Assembly (NCBI RefSeq): GCF_000020365.1 | Contig: NC_012108.1 | Span: 2,480,001-2,544,000 of the forward strand | Source of the DNA: Desulforapulum autotrophicum HRM2 | GTDB lineage: Bacteria; Desulfobacterota; Desulfobacteria; Desulfobacterales; Desulfobacteraceae | Length of the DNA stretch: 64,000 nucleotides | Reading direction: 5' to 3' | Shown: one piece after another, positions 26,187 to 36,044 of the stretch | Numbering within the stretch: position 1 is the stretch's first letter | Layout: each line of letters starts with the position of its first letter | Translations under genes and position numbers: made by a program | Notes under the pieces: model-generated | What the model saw: only the letters and a program-made list of their open reading frames with translations | Databases searched by the model: none | What the model was told of the DNA's origin: nothing

Positions 26187-26280
26187 ATGAAACTCTTACC
26201 TATGCATCAACCGAGGTATCATGGGGTGTGAAGTTTCAAATTTCGTTGTGGTCAGAGCAGAGAGACTGCTTGAACCATAC
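26187..26280 (-). repeat. Dispersed hairpin repeat, copy 2 (diverged)
   Basis: On the minus strand this stretch aligns with the copies at 43824-43920 and 57691-57780: shared blocks are CCACAACGA, TTTGAAAC, CCTCGGT and a final TTTCAT followed by an A-rich run. It lies directly upstream of argJ, ending about 20 bases before its start. Confidence 0.55.
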
Positions 26281-26298
26281 CGTTTAGTGGAGATCTGA

Positions 26299-27468
26299 AT
26301 GAAAGGTTTTAAATTTAACGGAATCAAAGCCGGAATCAAAAAAAAAGATGTTATGGATTTCGGCATCATTTTTTCTGAAAAACCAGCCACGGCAGCAGCG
26401 CTTTTCACACAAAACAAGGTGGTTGCAGCGCCTGTCATCCTTGGCAGGGAGCGGATCAAGGCAGGGGTGTGCCAGGCCGTTGTTGTCAATTCTGGAAATG
26501 CCAACTGTTTTACAGGGAAAAAAGGGGTTAAGGATGCCGAACAAACGGCCGCCCTTACCGCCCATGCCCTTCACATTGCACCAGAGCTTGTCATGGTCGC
26601 ATCCACCGGAGTGATCGGGGCACCCCTTCCCATGGATCGTGTTGAAAAGGCCATTCCCGACCTTGTTGACACCATGGAACCGGATCGGGTGGACGCCTTT
26701 GCAACGGCAATTCTGACCACGGACACCACGGCCAAAATCTCGACCAGGGAATGCAGGGTAAAGGGGGGGCGATTCACCATCACCGGTGTTGCCAAGGGGT
26801 CAGGCATGATTAAACCTAACATGGCCACCATGCTGTCGTTTGTCGTGACGGATCTGGACATCTCTTCGATCCTGTTGCAGTCTTGCCTTAAAAAGGCCTG
26901 TGACCGGTCATTTAATCGGATTTGTGTGGACGGCGATACCAGTACCAACGACACGGTTATAGCCCTTGCCAATGGCATGTCTAAGGCTGTTCTCGAGGAC
27001 AGTGATGATTCGATTGAGTTCCAGAGATGCCTTGACGAGGTGCTTCTTGAGCTTTCCCGAATGGTTGTAAGGGATGGTGAGGGGGCCACAAAACTTGTCA
27101 AGATCCAGGTTGAAGGAGCGGCCACCCCGGAGGATGCATTGAAGATTGCAGAAACCGTTGCCCAGTCAAATCTGGTGAAAACAGCTGTTTACGGAGAAGA
27201 TCCCAACTGGGGCAGAATCATTGCTGCCGCAGGAAGGTCGGGGGCTGCAATGGAACCTGACACTGTAGATCTCAGGTTTGGTGATGTCTTCCTTGTCAAG
27301 GACGGTACCTGGCAGGGAACGGCGGCTGAAGTCGAGGCTGCAAAGGTCATGCAGGACAAGGAAATAGAGATTGTTCTGGATCTTAAAATGGGTCAGGGCA
27401 GGGACTGGTATCTCTTTTGTGATTTTTCAGAAGAGTACGTTAAAATCAATGCCGACTATCGATCATGA
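26299..27468 (+). CDS. argJ: Bifunctional glutamate N-acetyltransferase / ornithine acetyltransferase ArgJ
   Basis: A 389-residue ArgJ. The self-cleavage site is KPNMATMLSFV, where Thr becomes the N-terminal nucleophile of the beta chain. VVNSGNANCFTG and DPNWGRIIAAAGRSG are further diagnostic motifs. ArgJ recycles the acetyl group in arginine synthesis and may also make N-acetylglutamate. GGAG lies six bases before the ATG. The stop overlaps the pseudouridine-synthase start by four bases. Confidence 0.95.
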   Translation: MKGFKFNGIKAGIKKKDVMDFGIIFSEKPATAAALFTQNKVVAAPVILGRERIKAGVCQAVVVNSGNANCFTGKKGVKDAEQTAALTAHALHIAPELVMVASTGVIGAPLPMDRVEKAIPDLVDTMEPDRVDAFATAILTTDTTAKISTRECRVKGGRFTITGVAKGSGMIKPNMATMLSFVVTDLDISSILLQSCLKKACDRSFNRICVDGDTSTNDTVIALANGMSKAVLEDSDDSIEFQRCLDEVLLELSRMVVRDGEGATKLVKIQVEGAATPEDALKIAETVAQSNLVKTAVYGEDPNWGRIIAAAGRSGAAMEPDTVDLRFGDVFLVKDGTWQGTAAEVEAAKVMQDKEIEIVLDLKMGQGRDWYLFCDFSEEYVKINADYRS

Positions 27469-28157
27469 GACTTCAGAAGTTCCTGGCCCATGCAGGTGTT
27501 TGTTCCAGGCGGCGGGGGGAGGTGTACATCCTTGAAGGAAGGGTCAGTGTCAACCACAAGGTGGTTATTTCCCTTGGAACAAAGATTGATCCTGAAATCG
27601 ACCTTGTGGAGGTGGATAAAAAGCCCATCGTACTCGCCAGTGAAAAGGCGAAAATTTACATTGCCCTGAACAAACCCGCGGGGGTTGTGAGTTCCTGTTC
27701 CCATCCAGGCGAAAAGGTGGTTGTTGATTTGATTGATATCAAGGATCGGGTCTACCCCATCGGCCGCCTGGACAAGGATTCTGTGGGGCTGCTGCTGTTG
27801 ACCGATGACGGAAATCTGCACAATAGGCTCTCCCACCCTTCGTTTGACCATGAAAAGGAGTATGTGGTTGAAACAACGGCTCCCATCAATGACGAGGCCC
27901 TTGCCCAAATGGCCGCAGGAATTGTCCTTGACGGTAAGATAACCCGGAAGGCCCGGGTGAGGCGGCTGTCAGACAATCGTTTTAATATTGTGCTCAAACA
28001 GGGAATCAACCGTCAGATACGACGCATGGTCACAGCCGTTGGGAACCGGGTTAAACTGCTCAAAAGGGTGAGGATGGGCAGCGTCAGGCTGGGAAATCTT
28101 GGAACTGGAAAATGGCGGTATCTGACTGACACGGAGGTCAGGGCACTCAAGGAATAA
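27465..28157 (+). CDS. RsuA/RluB-family pseudouridine synthase
   Basis: A 230-residue enzyme with an N-terminal S4 RNA-binding domain (MRLQKFLAHAGVCSRRRGEV) and the catalytic motif YPIGRLDKDSVGLLLLT, whose Asp is the nucleophile. INRQIRRMVTAVGNRVKLLKR is the C-terminal signature. RluB (23S rRNA U2605) is the most likely identity, though RluE/RsuA/RluF cannot be excluded by sight. It is translationally coupled to argJ through an ATGA overlap. A hairpin (AGGGTG...CACCCT, 28167-28188) without a T-run follows. Confidence 0.88.
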   Translation: MRLQKFLAHAGVCSRRRGEVYILEGRVSVNHKVVISLGTKIDPEIDLVEVDKKPIVLASEKAKIYIALNKPAGVVSSCSHPGEKVVVDLIDIKDRVYPIGRLDKDSVGLLLLTDDGNLHNRLSHPSFDHEKEYVVETTAPINDEALAQMAAGIVLDGKITRKARVRRLSDNRFNIVLKQGINRQIRRMVTAVGNRVKLLKRVRMGSVRLGNLGTGKWRYLTDTEVRALKE

Positions 28158-28269
28158 ATTCGGGGAAGGGTGCCCTCCAGGGACACCCTGTTCGGCAGCA
28201 CAAACGGAAGGGTTGCTTGTGCAAAAAGTCCTGGATGAACCGGACTGTGAGGGATTAGAAAGGAAACCG

Positions 28270-31233
28270 ATGGCTGACATATCCTTGAGTATCCGAACCA
28301 AACTCATTGTTATCTTTGTGTTTATCAAGGTATTACCTCTTGTTGTCCTGGCCTGGTTTTCCTGGAATGTTATTTCGGAACTGGCAGATACTCTCGGAAA
28401 CCAGACAGCCAAAATGACGGAAGAAACTAACAAACTTGTCGGCGGGATTGCCGAAATGGCGACAAGCAATTCCATTAATGCATTGAATGACCATTCACGA
28501 GAAGCCATTGAACGTCTGACTACGGACACCGCTCGTCAGGTGGCTGACTTTTTATATGGCAGGGATACGGATATCAGGCTGGCCGCCGGGGTTGAACCGG
28601 ACAAGGAAACGTATCAGCGCTTCCTTTCCCACCGTACCCGTGGGGTGCTTATGGATGACGGGAACTGGAAGATGGATGCGGATAAAAAAAAATGGGTGCC
28701 GGCTGATTCCAAAACACAAAATGCACTGCAGGTCTCCGCTCGAAACGATGAAAATCGAAAAAATTTTCATTACCGTCTGCCGGAACCGGAAGCCAGAGTC
28801 GAAGAGCACCCCCTGTACCTGGAGATGACCTATGTCGATCTGGCAGGTATGGAACAGTTCAAGGTCACCACATTGGACCTTTTGCCGGACAGACTGCTGG
28901 ATGTATCGAAAAAGGAAAACACGTTCTGTAAGGCTGAAACCTATTTTGCTTCCCTGAACAAACTCAAACCGGGTGAGATTTACGTTTCTGAAGTGATCGG
29001 AGCCTACGTCAAAGGCTATCTGATCGGAGGGGCATACAGTGAGGATCGTGCTGAAAAAGCTGGAATTCCTTTCAAGCCGGAAACATCGGGCTATGCCGGT
29101 AAGGAAAATCCATTGGGAATCCGGTTCCGCGGATTGATCCGATGGGCCACGCCGGTGATCGGAGACGGAGGGCAAATTAAAGGCTATGTGACCTTGGCCC
29201 TTGATCATACCCATATCATGGAATTTACGGATCATATATTGCCGACGGAAGCGCGATACTGTGTTACCTCCGATGCTGGCAGTGGCAATTATGCCTTTAT
29301 GTGGGATTACAAGGGACGGAATATCTCCCACGCCCGGGATTATTTCATCGTCGGCTATGATCCGGAAACCGGCAAACCGGCTGTCCCATGGCTCGAAGCA
29401 TCTCTTTATCCCAAATGGCTTGAAAGTAACGGCTCCATGGAAGAATTTGAAAAAGCCGTGCCCTGGTTCGATGAGCAATCCTTGAAGAAGAAGCCGTCGT
29501 CGGAGTTGACGCGTCAGGGATTTGTCGGCCTGGATGGTCGTTTCCTCAATTTCGCTCCCCAGTGCACAGGATGGCATACCTTGACCGAACATGGGGGATC
29601 AGGCTCATTTGTCATTTTCTGGAGCCATCTCTGGAAACTGACAACGGCTGCGGCCATTCCCTACCATACCGGTATTTACGGAAAACACCCGCGGGGCTTC
29701 GGGTTTGTCACAATTGGGGCCAATGTTGATGAATTTCATAAACCCGCCATGGAAACCGCAGAAAAGATCTTGTCCGTCAGAAAGAATTTTGAAAAAAACC
29801 TCCATGAACAGGAAGCACACAATCATGCACTTATCCAGACCAGTCTCAATGATACATCCATCAAAATGACCGTGTACACCTTGGTCATGGTTATGCTTGT
29901 CATTCTCATTGCTCTCTGGATGGCTGCGGTCCTCACCCGAAAAATAACCCAGATGATTCGCGGTATTAGAATTTTTCAGAAGGGGGATCGAACATTTCGT
30001 CTGCAACAAAGCGCTAACGATGAAATCGGTCAACTGGCCTCCTCTTTCAATCAGATGGCGGACAATATCCAACAGTATATCGAAGAAGTCGAGTCCGCTA
30101 AGGCCACTACGGAAAAGGCCAATGCCCTGCTGGAGGTGGAGGTGGGTGAACGGCGGACGGCCCAGGAGGCACTTTCCCGTAACCGGGATCATTTGGAAGA
30201 AATGGTCAAGGAAAGAACCTCGGAACTGGAAAAAGAAATCCGGGAGCGGAAACGGGCGGAAAAAGAGCTGGTCCACTCTGAAAAAATGGTTGCTTTGGGA
30301 CAATTGATTGCTGGCATCGCCCATGAAATCAATACCCCCATGGGCGCTATCAAGTCCAGCGGCTGCAATATTTCAGATGCGATGAAAAAGGTGCTGGTTG
30401 ATTTGCCTGTGTTACTGGGAAGGCTTGATCAAAAAAGCCTGTTGCTTTTCCATGAACTTTTGGAAAAGTCTCAAGAAGAGTATCCACTGCTGACCAGTCG
30501 TGAAGAGCGCAAGTTGATACGGGCAGTCAGCGGCAATCTTGCCGGGGCCGGTGTTGATAACAGTCGGCATATGGCCTTTTTTATAGTACAGTTGAACGCC
30601 CATGAACAGTGGGGGCGGTTTCTGCCGCTGTTTCAGCACGAGGAATCCGTATTTATTTTTGAAACCGCTTATGGACTTCATACCATAACCAGCAATACCC
30701 ATAACATCAACCAGGCCGTCGATCGAATCAGTAAAATCATTTATGCGCTCAAATCGTATATCCGGAAAAGTGATTCCAAGAAAAAAACAGCGACAGATGT
30801 TGTTGAAGGAATTGAGACGGTGTTGACGATTTACCATAATCAGATTAAACTGAATACGGAATTGATCAGGGAATATGAATCGGTTCCACTCATTATGGGA
30901 TATCCGGATGAATTAAATCAGGTCTGGACCAATCTTGTACACAATGCGCTTCAGGCCATGAATTATAAGGGCGTATTGAAAATCAATGTCAAAAACATAA
31001 ACGATCAAATCGTTGTCTCCATCACGGATACCGGCTGCGGCATCCCCGCGGACCATCGAGGGAAAATTTTTAAACCCTTTTTTACAACCAAGGAAAGGGG
31101 TGAAGGAAGCGGCCTGGGGCTTGATATCATCAACAAGATTATCAAGAATCATGGCGGCAGGATTGACTGGGAAAGTGAAGTGGGAAAAGGAACGACATTT
31201 ACGGTGTCACTGCCACAGAGTGAGGATGCGTAA
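28270..31233 (+). CDS. Large membrane sensor histidine kinase with HAMP domain
   Basis: A 987-residue kinase from ATG 28270, preceded by AAGGAAA; upstream codons from TTG 28213 lack a site. A membrane segment (about 11-33) opens a 500-residue presumably periplasmic, Cache-like sensor region; a second segment (about 532-556) leads to HAMP ([11 protein letters not shown]...[17 protein letters not shown]), a coiled coil (about 610-670) and the kinase. The H-box is [17 protein letters not shown]; an unusually long helical stretch of about 180 residues separates it from the N-box [14 protein letters not shown], followed by DTGCGIP and GSGLGLDI. Its stop overlaps the response-regulator gene, its probable partner. 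The signal sensed is unknown. Confidence 0.85.
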   Translation: MADISLSIRTKLIVIFVFIKVLPLVVLAWFSWNVISELADTLGNQTAKMTEETNKLVGGIAEMATSNSINALNDHSREAIERLTTDTARQVADFLYGRDTDIRLAAGVEPDKETYQRFLSHRTRGVLMDDGNWKMDADKKKWVPADSKTQNALQVSARNDENRKNFHYRLPEPEARVEEHPLYLEMTYVDLAGMEQFKVTTLDLLPDRLLDVSKKENTFCKAETYFASLNKLKPGEIYVSEVIGAYVKGYLIGGAYSEDRAEKAGIPFKPETSGYAGKENPLGIRFRGLIRWATPVIGDGGQIKGYVTLALDHTHIMEFTDHILPTEARYCVTSDAGSGNYAFMWDYKGRNISHARDYFIVGYDPETGKPAVPWLEASLYPKWLESNGSMEEFEKAVPWFDEQSLKKKPSSELTRQGFVGLDGRFLNFAPQCTGWHTLTEHGGSGSFVIFWSHLWKLTTAAAIPYHTGIYGKHPRGFGFVTIGANVDEFHKPAMETAEKILSVRKNFEKNLHEQEAHNHALIQTSLNDTSIKMTVYTLVMVMLVILIALWMAAVLTRKITQMIRGIRIFQKGDRTFRLQQSANDEIGQLASSFNQMADNIQQYIEEVESAKATTEKANALLEVEVGERRTAQEALSRNRDHLEEMVKERTSELEKEIRERKRAEKELVHSEKMVALGQLIAGIAHEINTPMGAIKSSGCNISDAMKKVLVDLPVLLGRLDQKSLLLFHELLEKSQEEYPLLTSREERKLIRAVSGNLAGAGVDNSRHMAFFIVQLNAHEQWGRFLPLFQHEESVFIFETAYGLHTITSNTHNINQAVDRISKIIYALKSYIRKSDSKKKTATDVVEGIETVLTIYHNQIKLNTELIREYESVPLIMGYPDELNQVWTNLVHNALQAMNYKGVLKINVKNINDQIVVSITDTGCGIPADHRGKIFKPFFTTKERGEGSGLGLDIINKIIKNHGGRIDWESEVGKGTTFTVSLPQSEDA

Positions 31234-31691
31234 TGAACGATATAATCAACGGCCTTTTGTTATGTGTGGATGACGAACAGATTGTATTGCATTCACTGCG
31301 GGATCAACTGTACAAGGTGTATGGTAACAGGTATCTCATCGAGATTGCGGAAAGCGCTGAAGAAGGCCTGGAGATATTGGAAGAGCTTTCCTCCAATGGG
31401 TTCATTCCCTTAATCATCATTTCCGACTGGCTGATGCCCGGCATGAAGGGAGATGAATTTCTGATCGAAGCCCACCGCCGTTTTCCTTATATCATCAAGC
31501 TGATGTTGTCCGGTCAGGTGGACGAAGCCGCCGTTCAAAGGACCAGAGACCAGGCGGATATGTATGAATTCATAAGGAAACCCTGGGATGTTGAACAATT
31601 GATCCAGTCCATTGATAAAGGGCTTGAACGATTTAAATCGTGCATTGAAAAAAACGCTGTTGTCTCTGTGTGGAACGTAAAAAATGACTAA
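31233..31691 (+). CDS. Single-domain response regulator
   Basis: A 152-residue protein made almost only of a receiver domain: CVDDEQ at the acidic pocket, the phosphoryl-accepting Asp in IIISDWLMPGMKGDEF (about residue 67), Ser in MLSGQVDE and Lys in FIRKPW. There is no output domain. The ATG overlaps the kinase stop by one base and the stop overlaps the next gene by eight bases, so it belongs to the same phosphorelay operon. It may act as a phosphate shuttle or sink between the kinase and the diguanylate cyclase. Confidence 0.88.
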   Translation: MNDIINGLLLCVDDEQIVLHSLRDQLYKVYGNRYLIEIAESAEEGLEILEELSSNGFIPLIIISDWLMPGMKGDEFLIEAHRRFPYIIKLMLSGQVDEAAVQRTRDQADMYEFIRKPWDVEQLIQSIDKGLERFKSCIEKNAVVSVWNVKND

Positions 31692-32709
31692 AAATTCCCC
31701 TGTGCAAGTCGCTGTTTTATGTGTGGACGATGAACCGGTAGTCACGGAAAGTCTTCGCTCCTTGTTTTCTCAAACGCTGAAGAATGTCGAAATCATCGAA
31801 ATCGCCCACAGCGCAGAAGAAGCCATGGAAGTAATAGAAGAATTCATTGAAGATGGGGTGGATTTGCAGGTTGTGATTTCGGATTACATTATGCCGGGGG
31901 TCAAAGGTGATCAACTTCTGGTTGATATTCACAAAAAATTTCCCAAAGCCAAAAAAATAATGCTGACGGGACAAAGCGACATTACCGGCGTCAAAAAAGC
32001 GATTAACAAGGCCCATCTCTACCGTTTTCTGGAAAAACCATGGATTAATGACGATATGCTTCTGACGATCCGTGGTGCCATTACCGCATATGAACAGGAA
32101 ACGCTCCTTGACCGGCAAAATCGAGAACTCATCCAGCTTAACCAGGCCCTTGAACAAAAAGTGATGGAGCGCACCCGGGAATTGGAAAAAAAGAACCGGG
32201 AACTGGAACAAATTGCGATCATTGATCAACTGACAGGACTTTTTAACCGGAGAAAACTGGATGAAATGTTGTCCAGAGAATTAATACGCTCCAGACGATA
32301 TGGTAATTCATTTGGGTTGATCATGGTGGATATCGATTTTTTTAAAACGGTCAATGACACCCATGGCCACCAGATCGGTGATCAGGTTCTGCAGCGCTTT
32401 GCTGACCAGCTGAAACAAGGCGTTCGTGAGGTCGATGTTCTAGGGCGATGGGGTGGCGAGGAATTTTTGATTATATGCCCTGAAACTATAAAGGATTATC
32501 TGATTTTACTGGCGGAAAAATTGAGGATAGCCGTGCAAAGTATCGCTGTTCCAGGGGTTGGGGAAAAAACAGCAAGTTTCGGTGTTACCGTCTATGAAAA
32601 AGGTGATAATCTGGATACCCTTGTCGATAAAGTAGACAAGGCATTATACCTGGCAAAAGAAAAAGGGCGTAACCGGGTTGAATCTATGGTTGCTGGAAAA
32701 GAGGGGTGA
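31684..32709 (+). CDS. Response regulator with GGDEF domain (diguanylate cyclase)
   Basis: A 341-residue protein: receiver domain (about 10-130, Asp in VVISDYIMPGVKGDQ), a coiled coil (about 140-180) and a GGDEF domain (about 185-340). The active site reads GRWGGEEF, a catalytically competent variant, and REVD five residues before it matches the RxxD product-inhibition site. It should make cyclic di-GMP on phosphorylation. The receiver is closely similar in style to the preceding single-domain regulator, suggesting duplication. It is followed by a lipoprotein gene whose ATG directly touches its stop. Confidence 0.9.
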   Translation: MTKNSPVQVAVLCVDDEPVVTESLRSLFSQTLKNVEIIEIAHSAEEAMEVIEEFIEDGVDLQVVISDYIMPGVKGDQLLVDIHKKFPKAKKIMLTGQSDITGVKKAINKAHLYRFLEKPWINDDMLLTIRGAITAYEQETLLDRQNRELIQLNQALEQKVMERTRELEKKNRELEQIAIIDQLTGLFNRRKLDEMLSRELIRSRRYGNSFGLIMVDIDFFKTVNDTHGHQIGDQVLQRFADQLKQGVREVDVLGRWGGEEFLIICPETIKDYLILLAEKLRIAVQSIAVPGVGEKTASFGVTVYEKGDNLDTLVDKVDKALYLAKEKGRNRVESMVAGKEG

Positions 32710-33441
32710 ATGAAATTCAAACTTAAACTCAATACCATAAATTCAGTTATGATTGTTCTAATTGTTTCATCAATATCCTGCACCAATCAAAAGAAAATAA
32801 AAACAGTGATCCCTGTCAAAGAGTGGCACCAGACAAGTGTCCTCATGATAGGCGATTCCATCACCGAGGGGGTGCAGAGCCGTCCTTTTGCAGAGGCCTA
32901 CACCACCGTTGCAGCAAAGGTGCTGGGGCAAAGATTCACAGTCACTGCGATCGGGTGCGGGGGAGCCACAACATGGGATTGGTCGTTACTCGGCGGAGTA
33001 ACCTTTTGCGGTGGCCGGTTCTGGGAGCCAAATGTCTATGAATCACTCGCTCGGCCCAATCTTCCCGCTGATGTGGTGACAGTTATGCTGGGTACCAATG
33101 ATGCCACTGGTTTCTACGAGCCTGCACCGATTTCTCCAGTTGCGTACCGTACCAACCTTGCCAACCTTGTGACCCATCTGCTTAAAGATGGCGCTGGAAA
33201 AGTGATGTTGATGCCGCCGCCACACATGTGTGAATCTGCCAATGCAGACGTTGTCAGGCGTCTGGAAGCATATCGCACCATTGTGGGGGACATATGCAAT
33301 ACCCATGCGGGTGTGGTGTGTGGGCCTGACGTCTACACCCTGCTGGATGAAGATGATTTCCAGGGCTGTGATGTACACCCGAACGGCTTTGGCCATCGGA
33401 CCCTTGGCACTGCCATTGCTGAAATGATCCTGGGGCAATGA
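32710..33441 (+). CDS. SGNH/GDSL-family lipoprotein hydrolase
   Basis: A 243-residue lipoprotein: signal ending IVSSISC, then an SGNH hydrolase fold. Block I is MIGDSITEGVQ (catalytic Ser), block II has IGCGGATT, block III is MLGTNDATG, and block V is DVHPNGFGH (Asp and His). It would deacylate or deesterify an envelope substrate such as a polysaccharide acetyl group. It begins immediately after the diguanylate-cyclase stop, so it is likely co-expressed with the two-component genes, a possible envelope output for that pathway. Confidence 0.82.
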   Translation: MKFKLKLNTINSVMIVLIVSSISCTNQKKIKTVIPVKEWHQTSVLMIGDSITEGVQSRPFAEAYTTVAAKVLGQRFTVTAIGCGGATTWDWSLLGGVTFCGGRFWEPNVYESLARPNLPADVVTVMLGTNDATGFYEPAPISPVAYRTNLANLVTHLLKDGAGKVMLMPPPHMCESANADVVRRLEAYRTIVGDICNTHAGVVCGPDVYTLLDEDDFQGCDVHPNGFGHRTLGTAIAEMILGQ

Positions 33442-33463
33442 TGGATTATCCACGTCTGTCCCA

Positions 33464-33491
33464 TTGACAAGAAAGCCTCCCGCCCTAACAT
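33464..33491 (+). promoter_or_regulatory. Candidate htpX promoter
   Basis: TTGACA (33464-33469), 16 bases, TAACAT (33486-33491), about 60 bases before the htpX start. The -35 box is perfect; the -10 box matches four of six positions. Confidence 0.45.
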
Positions 33492-33553
33492 TATGAATGT
33501 CGTACAGGTATAAGCATCGCGTTTAAATTAAATTTATCAGAGAGAGAAAAGCC

Positions 33554-34483
33554 ATGGGAAATAAGATTCGAACAACCGTTTTGCTGGCGGCCATGACCGC
33601 GCTGATGATGATCATTGGGCAAATGCTGGGCGGCAGGCAGGGAATGATGATCGCCCTGATCTTTGCCGGTGTGATGAATTTTGCAAGCTACTGGTATTCT
33701 GATAAAATCGTATTAAAAATGTATCAGGCCCGGGAAATCACTCCGGAAAGCGCCCATGGACTGTATGCGATTGTACAACGCCTGGTCCAACGGGCTAATC
33801 TTCCCATGCCCAGGATTTTTATCATTCCCCAGGACACACCCAATGCCTTTGCAACAGGCAGGAATCCAGACCATGCCGTGGTTGCCGTGACTGAAGGGCT
33901 TTTAAACCTCTTGGACGAGCAGGAAATTACAGGCGTTCTTGCCCATGAACTGGCCCACGTGAAAAACCGTGATATTCTCATCGGCACTATTGCGGCAACC
34001 ATGGCCGGTGCCATCATGATGCTGGCAAGCATGGCCCGCTGGGGTGCCATTTTCGGCGGGACAAGGTCCAGTGACGATGAAGGCGGATCCAGTGTTATTG
34101 GATTAATCGCCCTGTCCATTATTGCCCCCATGGCTGCAATGGTCATTCAAATGGCCATATCCCGCTCAAGGGAATATCTGGCTGATGCCACTGGAGCTGC
34201 CATTTCAGGAAATCCTGAAGGCCTGGCCAGTGCCCTTGAAAAGCTGGGTACCTATTCAAAACAGATTCCCATGAGGGCCAATCCATCCACCGCCCACATA
34301 TTTACCGTAAGTCCCTTGTCCGGCACCACCCTGATGAACCTTTTTTCAACCCATCCACCCCTGGAGAGCCGGATTGCGCGTCTACGCCATGGTTCGGACA
34401 GCGGAACTGGAAACAGGGATTCATCAATCCGGAGAAGGAATATGAACACAGAAGCAAAAGCGGCCTGGGACCGGTTAAGATAA
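33554..34483 (+). CDS. htpX: HtpX-family membrane zinc metalloprotease (M48)
   Basis: A 309-residue M48 protease. Two N-terminal membrane segments (about 7-45) precede the zinc motif HELAHVKNRD (about 135-144), and SREYLADATGA provides the third ligand Glu. Two more hydrophobic segments lie at about 150-200. HtpX degrades damaged inner-membrane proteins. AGAGAGAAAAG lies just before the ATG. The C-terminus is somewhat longer than in E. coli (293 residues). A hairpin spans the stop codon. Confidence 0.93.
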   Translation: MGNKIRTTVLLAAMTALMMIIGQMLGGRQGMMIALIFAGVMNFASYWYSDKIVLKMYQAREITPESAHGLYAIVQRLVQRANLPMPRIFIIPQDTPNAFATGRNPDHAVVAVTEGLLNLLDEQEITGVLAHELAHVKNRDILIGTIAATMAGAIMMLASMARWGAIFGGTRSSDDEGGSSVIGLIALSIIAPMAAMVIQMAISRSREYLADATGAAISGNPEGLASALEKLGTYSKQIPMRANPSTAHIFTVSPLSGTTLMNLFSTHPPLESRIARLRHGSDSGTGNRDSSIRRRNMNTEAKAAWDRLR

Positions 34484-34501
34484 ACCCGGTCACAGGCCGC
34501 T
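34459..34501. terminator. Long hairpin across the htpX stop codon
   Basis: AGCGGCCTG and CCGG/GACCGG arms at 34459-34474 pair with 34486-34501 (15 pairs, one G-A mismatch) around an 11-base loop. It stands between convergent htpX and the glycosyltransferase gene and could end transcription from either side. The T-content after it is modest. Confidence 0.5.
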
Positions 34502-34529
34502 CTTATTAAAGACGGTCAGATTCAATCTG

Positions 34530-35927
34530 TCATGCTGCTGTTTTGACTTTTTGCAAAAATACGGTTTTCCCAGCAGTGGCTGATCGAGTTTCAACCTGGC
34601 GTGTCAGCCAGCCTGATTTATGGGGTGTCAGAAGTGCGTAGGGTTTGATCCAGAACAGAGAGATAAAAAAGTAAAACCCATAAACAAAAGACCAGAGGGC
34701 GGCCAAACGACCAAATTTCCATGCATATATTGTTGCAGCCAGACTTGAGGAGATAATTACTCCAAGCATGGTATTTATTCCAAAGGTCAAAGGGTGCCAG
34801 ACCATCAGTCCCCAGGTGATCACAAGAAAAAGCTGGGCTTTGGTCAGCGCCATCCAGCCTGACACAAGATTGATTCTTGCGCCAAGTTTGGATCCTTTGC
34901 GGAAGGGTTTGAAGATGAAACGGGTCATGGCAATGGTTTCACGGATATTGCTCCTTGCCCATCTCAGATACATCTTGCAGAGGGTCACATAGTTAACAGG
35001 GACTTCCGTATATACCCTGGCATTTTGCTGAAACAGGACATGGTGCCCTTGCCTGAGAATCAGGTTGGTCATTGCGCGGTCTTCGCCGATATTGGCAGGC
35101 TGGCCACAGAATTTTTGATTCAGCCATTCGTGTAATACATCCATCACCACATTTCTGCGGTAGGCTGACAGTGCACCAGGGGTGCACATAACGGCTTTAA
35201 CCATGCTCTGGCTGGCGCGGATAAAATCAAAACTGTAAACAAATACCACATCCAGCATTTTGGGAATAATGCCTTTGTCCATATTTAAAACCCTTACATT
35301 CCCAGCAACAGCACCCACGTTTTTATCCACAACAAAAGGGGTCACCATATTTCTCAGGGTGTCTGTATCGACCGTTGAGTCACTGTCAACGGTGACCAGA
35401 ACCTCTCCAATACTTTTTTTAAATCCGGCATGGAGCGCATGACGTTTTCCCTTATTGCAGGGTTGCTTAATGGTGACAATCCTATCTCCCAGGGTTCTCC
35501 TGGCTTTTTGAATCCATTTCCAGGTATCATCCACACTTCCGTCATCCACGGCAATTATTTTGATTTTATCCCTAGGATAATCGCTGGCAGCAAGGCTCTC
35601 AAGGGTTACAAAAACCTGCCTGCCTTCGTTGTAGGCAGGAACAATTACCGTACAGACTGGAAGTTGCTCATCTTCACAGCTTTCAATGGGCCTGTATTTC
35701 ATAACCAGTACAGCCCGCCATGCCAGTTCGGCAAAGGTAAGCACCATGAAGACCCCGCAAAATTGAACAAACACCTTTCCCAATGATGTATCCATGAGGA
35801 AATTCACCATGGATGCGCCATGAATGACACTCTTATAGGCCGCAAATACAACAATGGCTATGCAGATAAGGGCTGCAATTCTTTTTGTTTTTTTAAGTTT
35901 CGATCCAGGATTTGTGCGTAATACCAT
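34530..35927 (-). CDS. Processive family-2 glycosyltransferase (PgaC/NodC/HasA-like)
   Basis: A membrane glycosyltransferase of 465 residues. Two N-terminal membrane segments precede the GT2 domain with VPAYNEGRQV, AVDDGSVDDTW, the DxD-type VDSDSTVDTD, EDRAMTN and the processivity motif in LRWARSN. Three or four C-terminal segments follow. This layout is that of synthases of poly-N-acetylglucosamine, chitooligosaccharide or hyaluronan; which sugar is used cannot be read. ATG 35927 is chosen because GGAGG lies seven bases upstream; 35948 is an alternative. A sigma-54 promoter lies about 100 bases upstream, next to a GlrR-like sigma-54 activator system. Confidence 0.85.
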   Translation of the reverse strand: MVLRTNPGSKLKKTKRIAALICIAIVVFAAYKSVIHGASMVNFLMDTSLGKVFVQFCGVFMVLTFAELAWRAVLVMKYRPIESCEDEQLPVCTVIVPAYNEGRQVFVTLESLAASDYPRDKIKIIAVDDGSVDDTWKWIQKARRTLGDRIVTIKQPCNKGKRHALHAGFKKSIGEVLVTVDSDSTVDTDTLRNMVTPFVVDKNVGAVAGNVRVLNMDKGIIPKMLDVVFVYSFDFIRASQSMVKAVMCTPGALSAYRRNVVMDVLHEWLNQKFCGQPANIGEDRAMTNLILRQGHHVLFQQNARVYTEVPVNYVTLCKMYLRWARSNIRETIAMTRFIFKPFRKGSKLGARINLVSGWMALTKAQLFLVITWGLMVWHPLTFGINTMLGVIISSSLAATIYAWKFGRLAALWSFVYGFYFFISLFWIKPYALLTPHKSGWLTRQVETRSATAGKTVFLQKVKTAA

Positions 35928-35974
35928 TTTTAATCCTCCACGCTTCATTCTTTTGGTAAATATGATCTAAATTT

Positions 35975-35990
35975 TGTCTTTTTTACGACA
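35975..35990. promoter_or_regulatory. TGTC-N8-GACA dyad near the glycosyltransferase gene
   Basis: TGTC at 35975-35978 and GACA at 35987-35990. E. coli GlrR sites are described as TGTC-N10-GACA, so this resembles that with a shorter spacer. It lies downstream of the sigma-54 promoter, in the expected leader, which is an unusual place for an activator site. Confidence 0.25.
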
Positions 35991-36028
35991 TACTTTGCCG
36001 TATCCACATTTACTTTGCCTGTTACCAT

Positions 36029-36044
36029 AGCAACAGCCATGCCA
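36029..36044 (-). promoter_or_regulatory. Sigma-54 promoter of the glycosyltransferase gene
   Basis: On the minus strand TGGCATGGCTGTTGCT matches the sigma-54 consensus TGGCACG-N4-TTGCW at every specified position but one, with correct GG-GC spacing. It faces the glycosyltransferase gene, giving a leader of roughly 90 bases. Confidence 0.75.
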
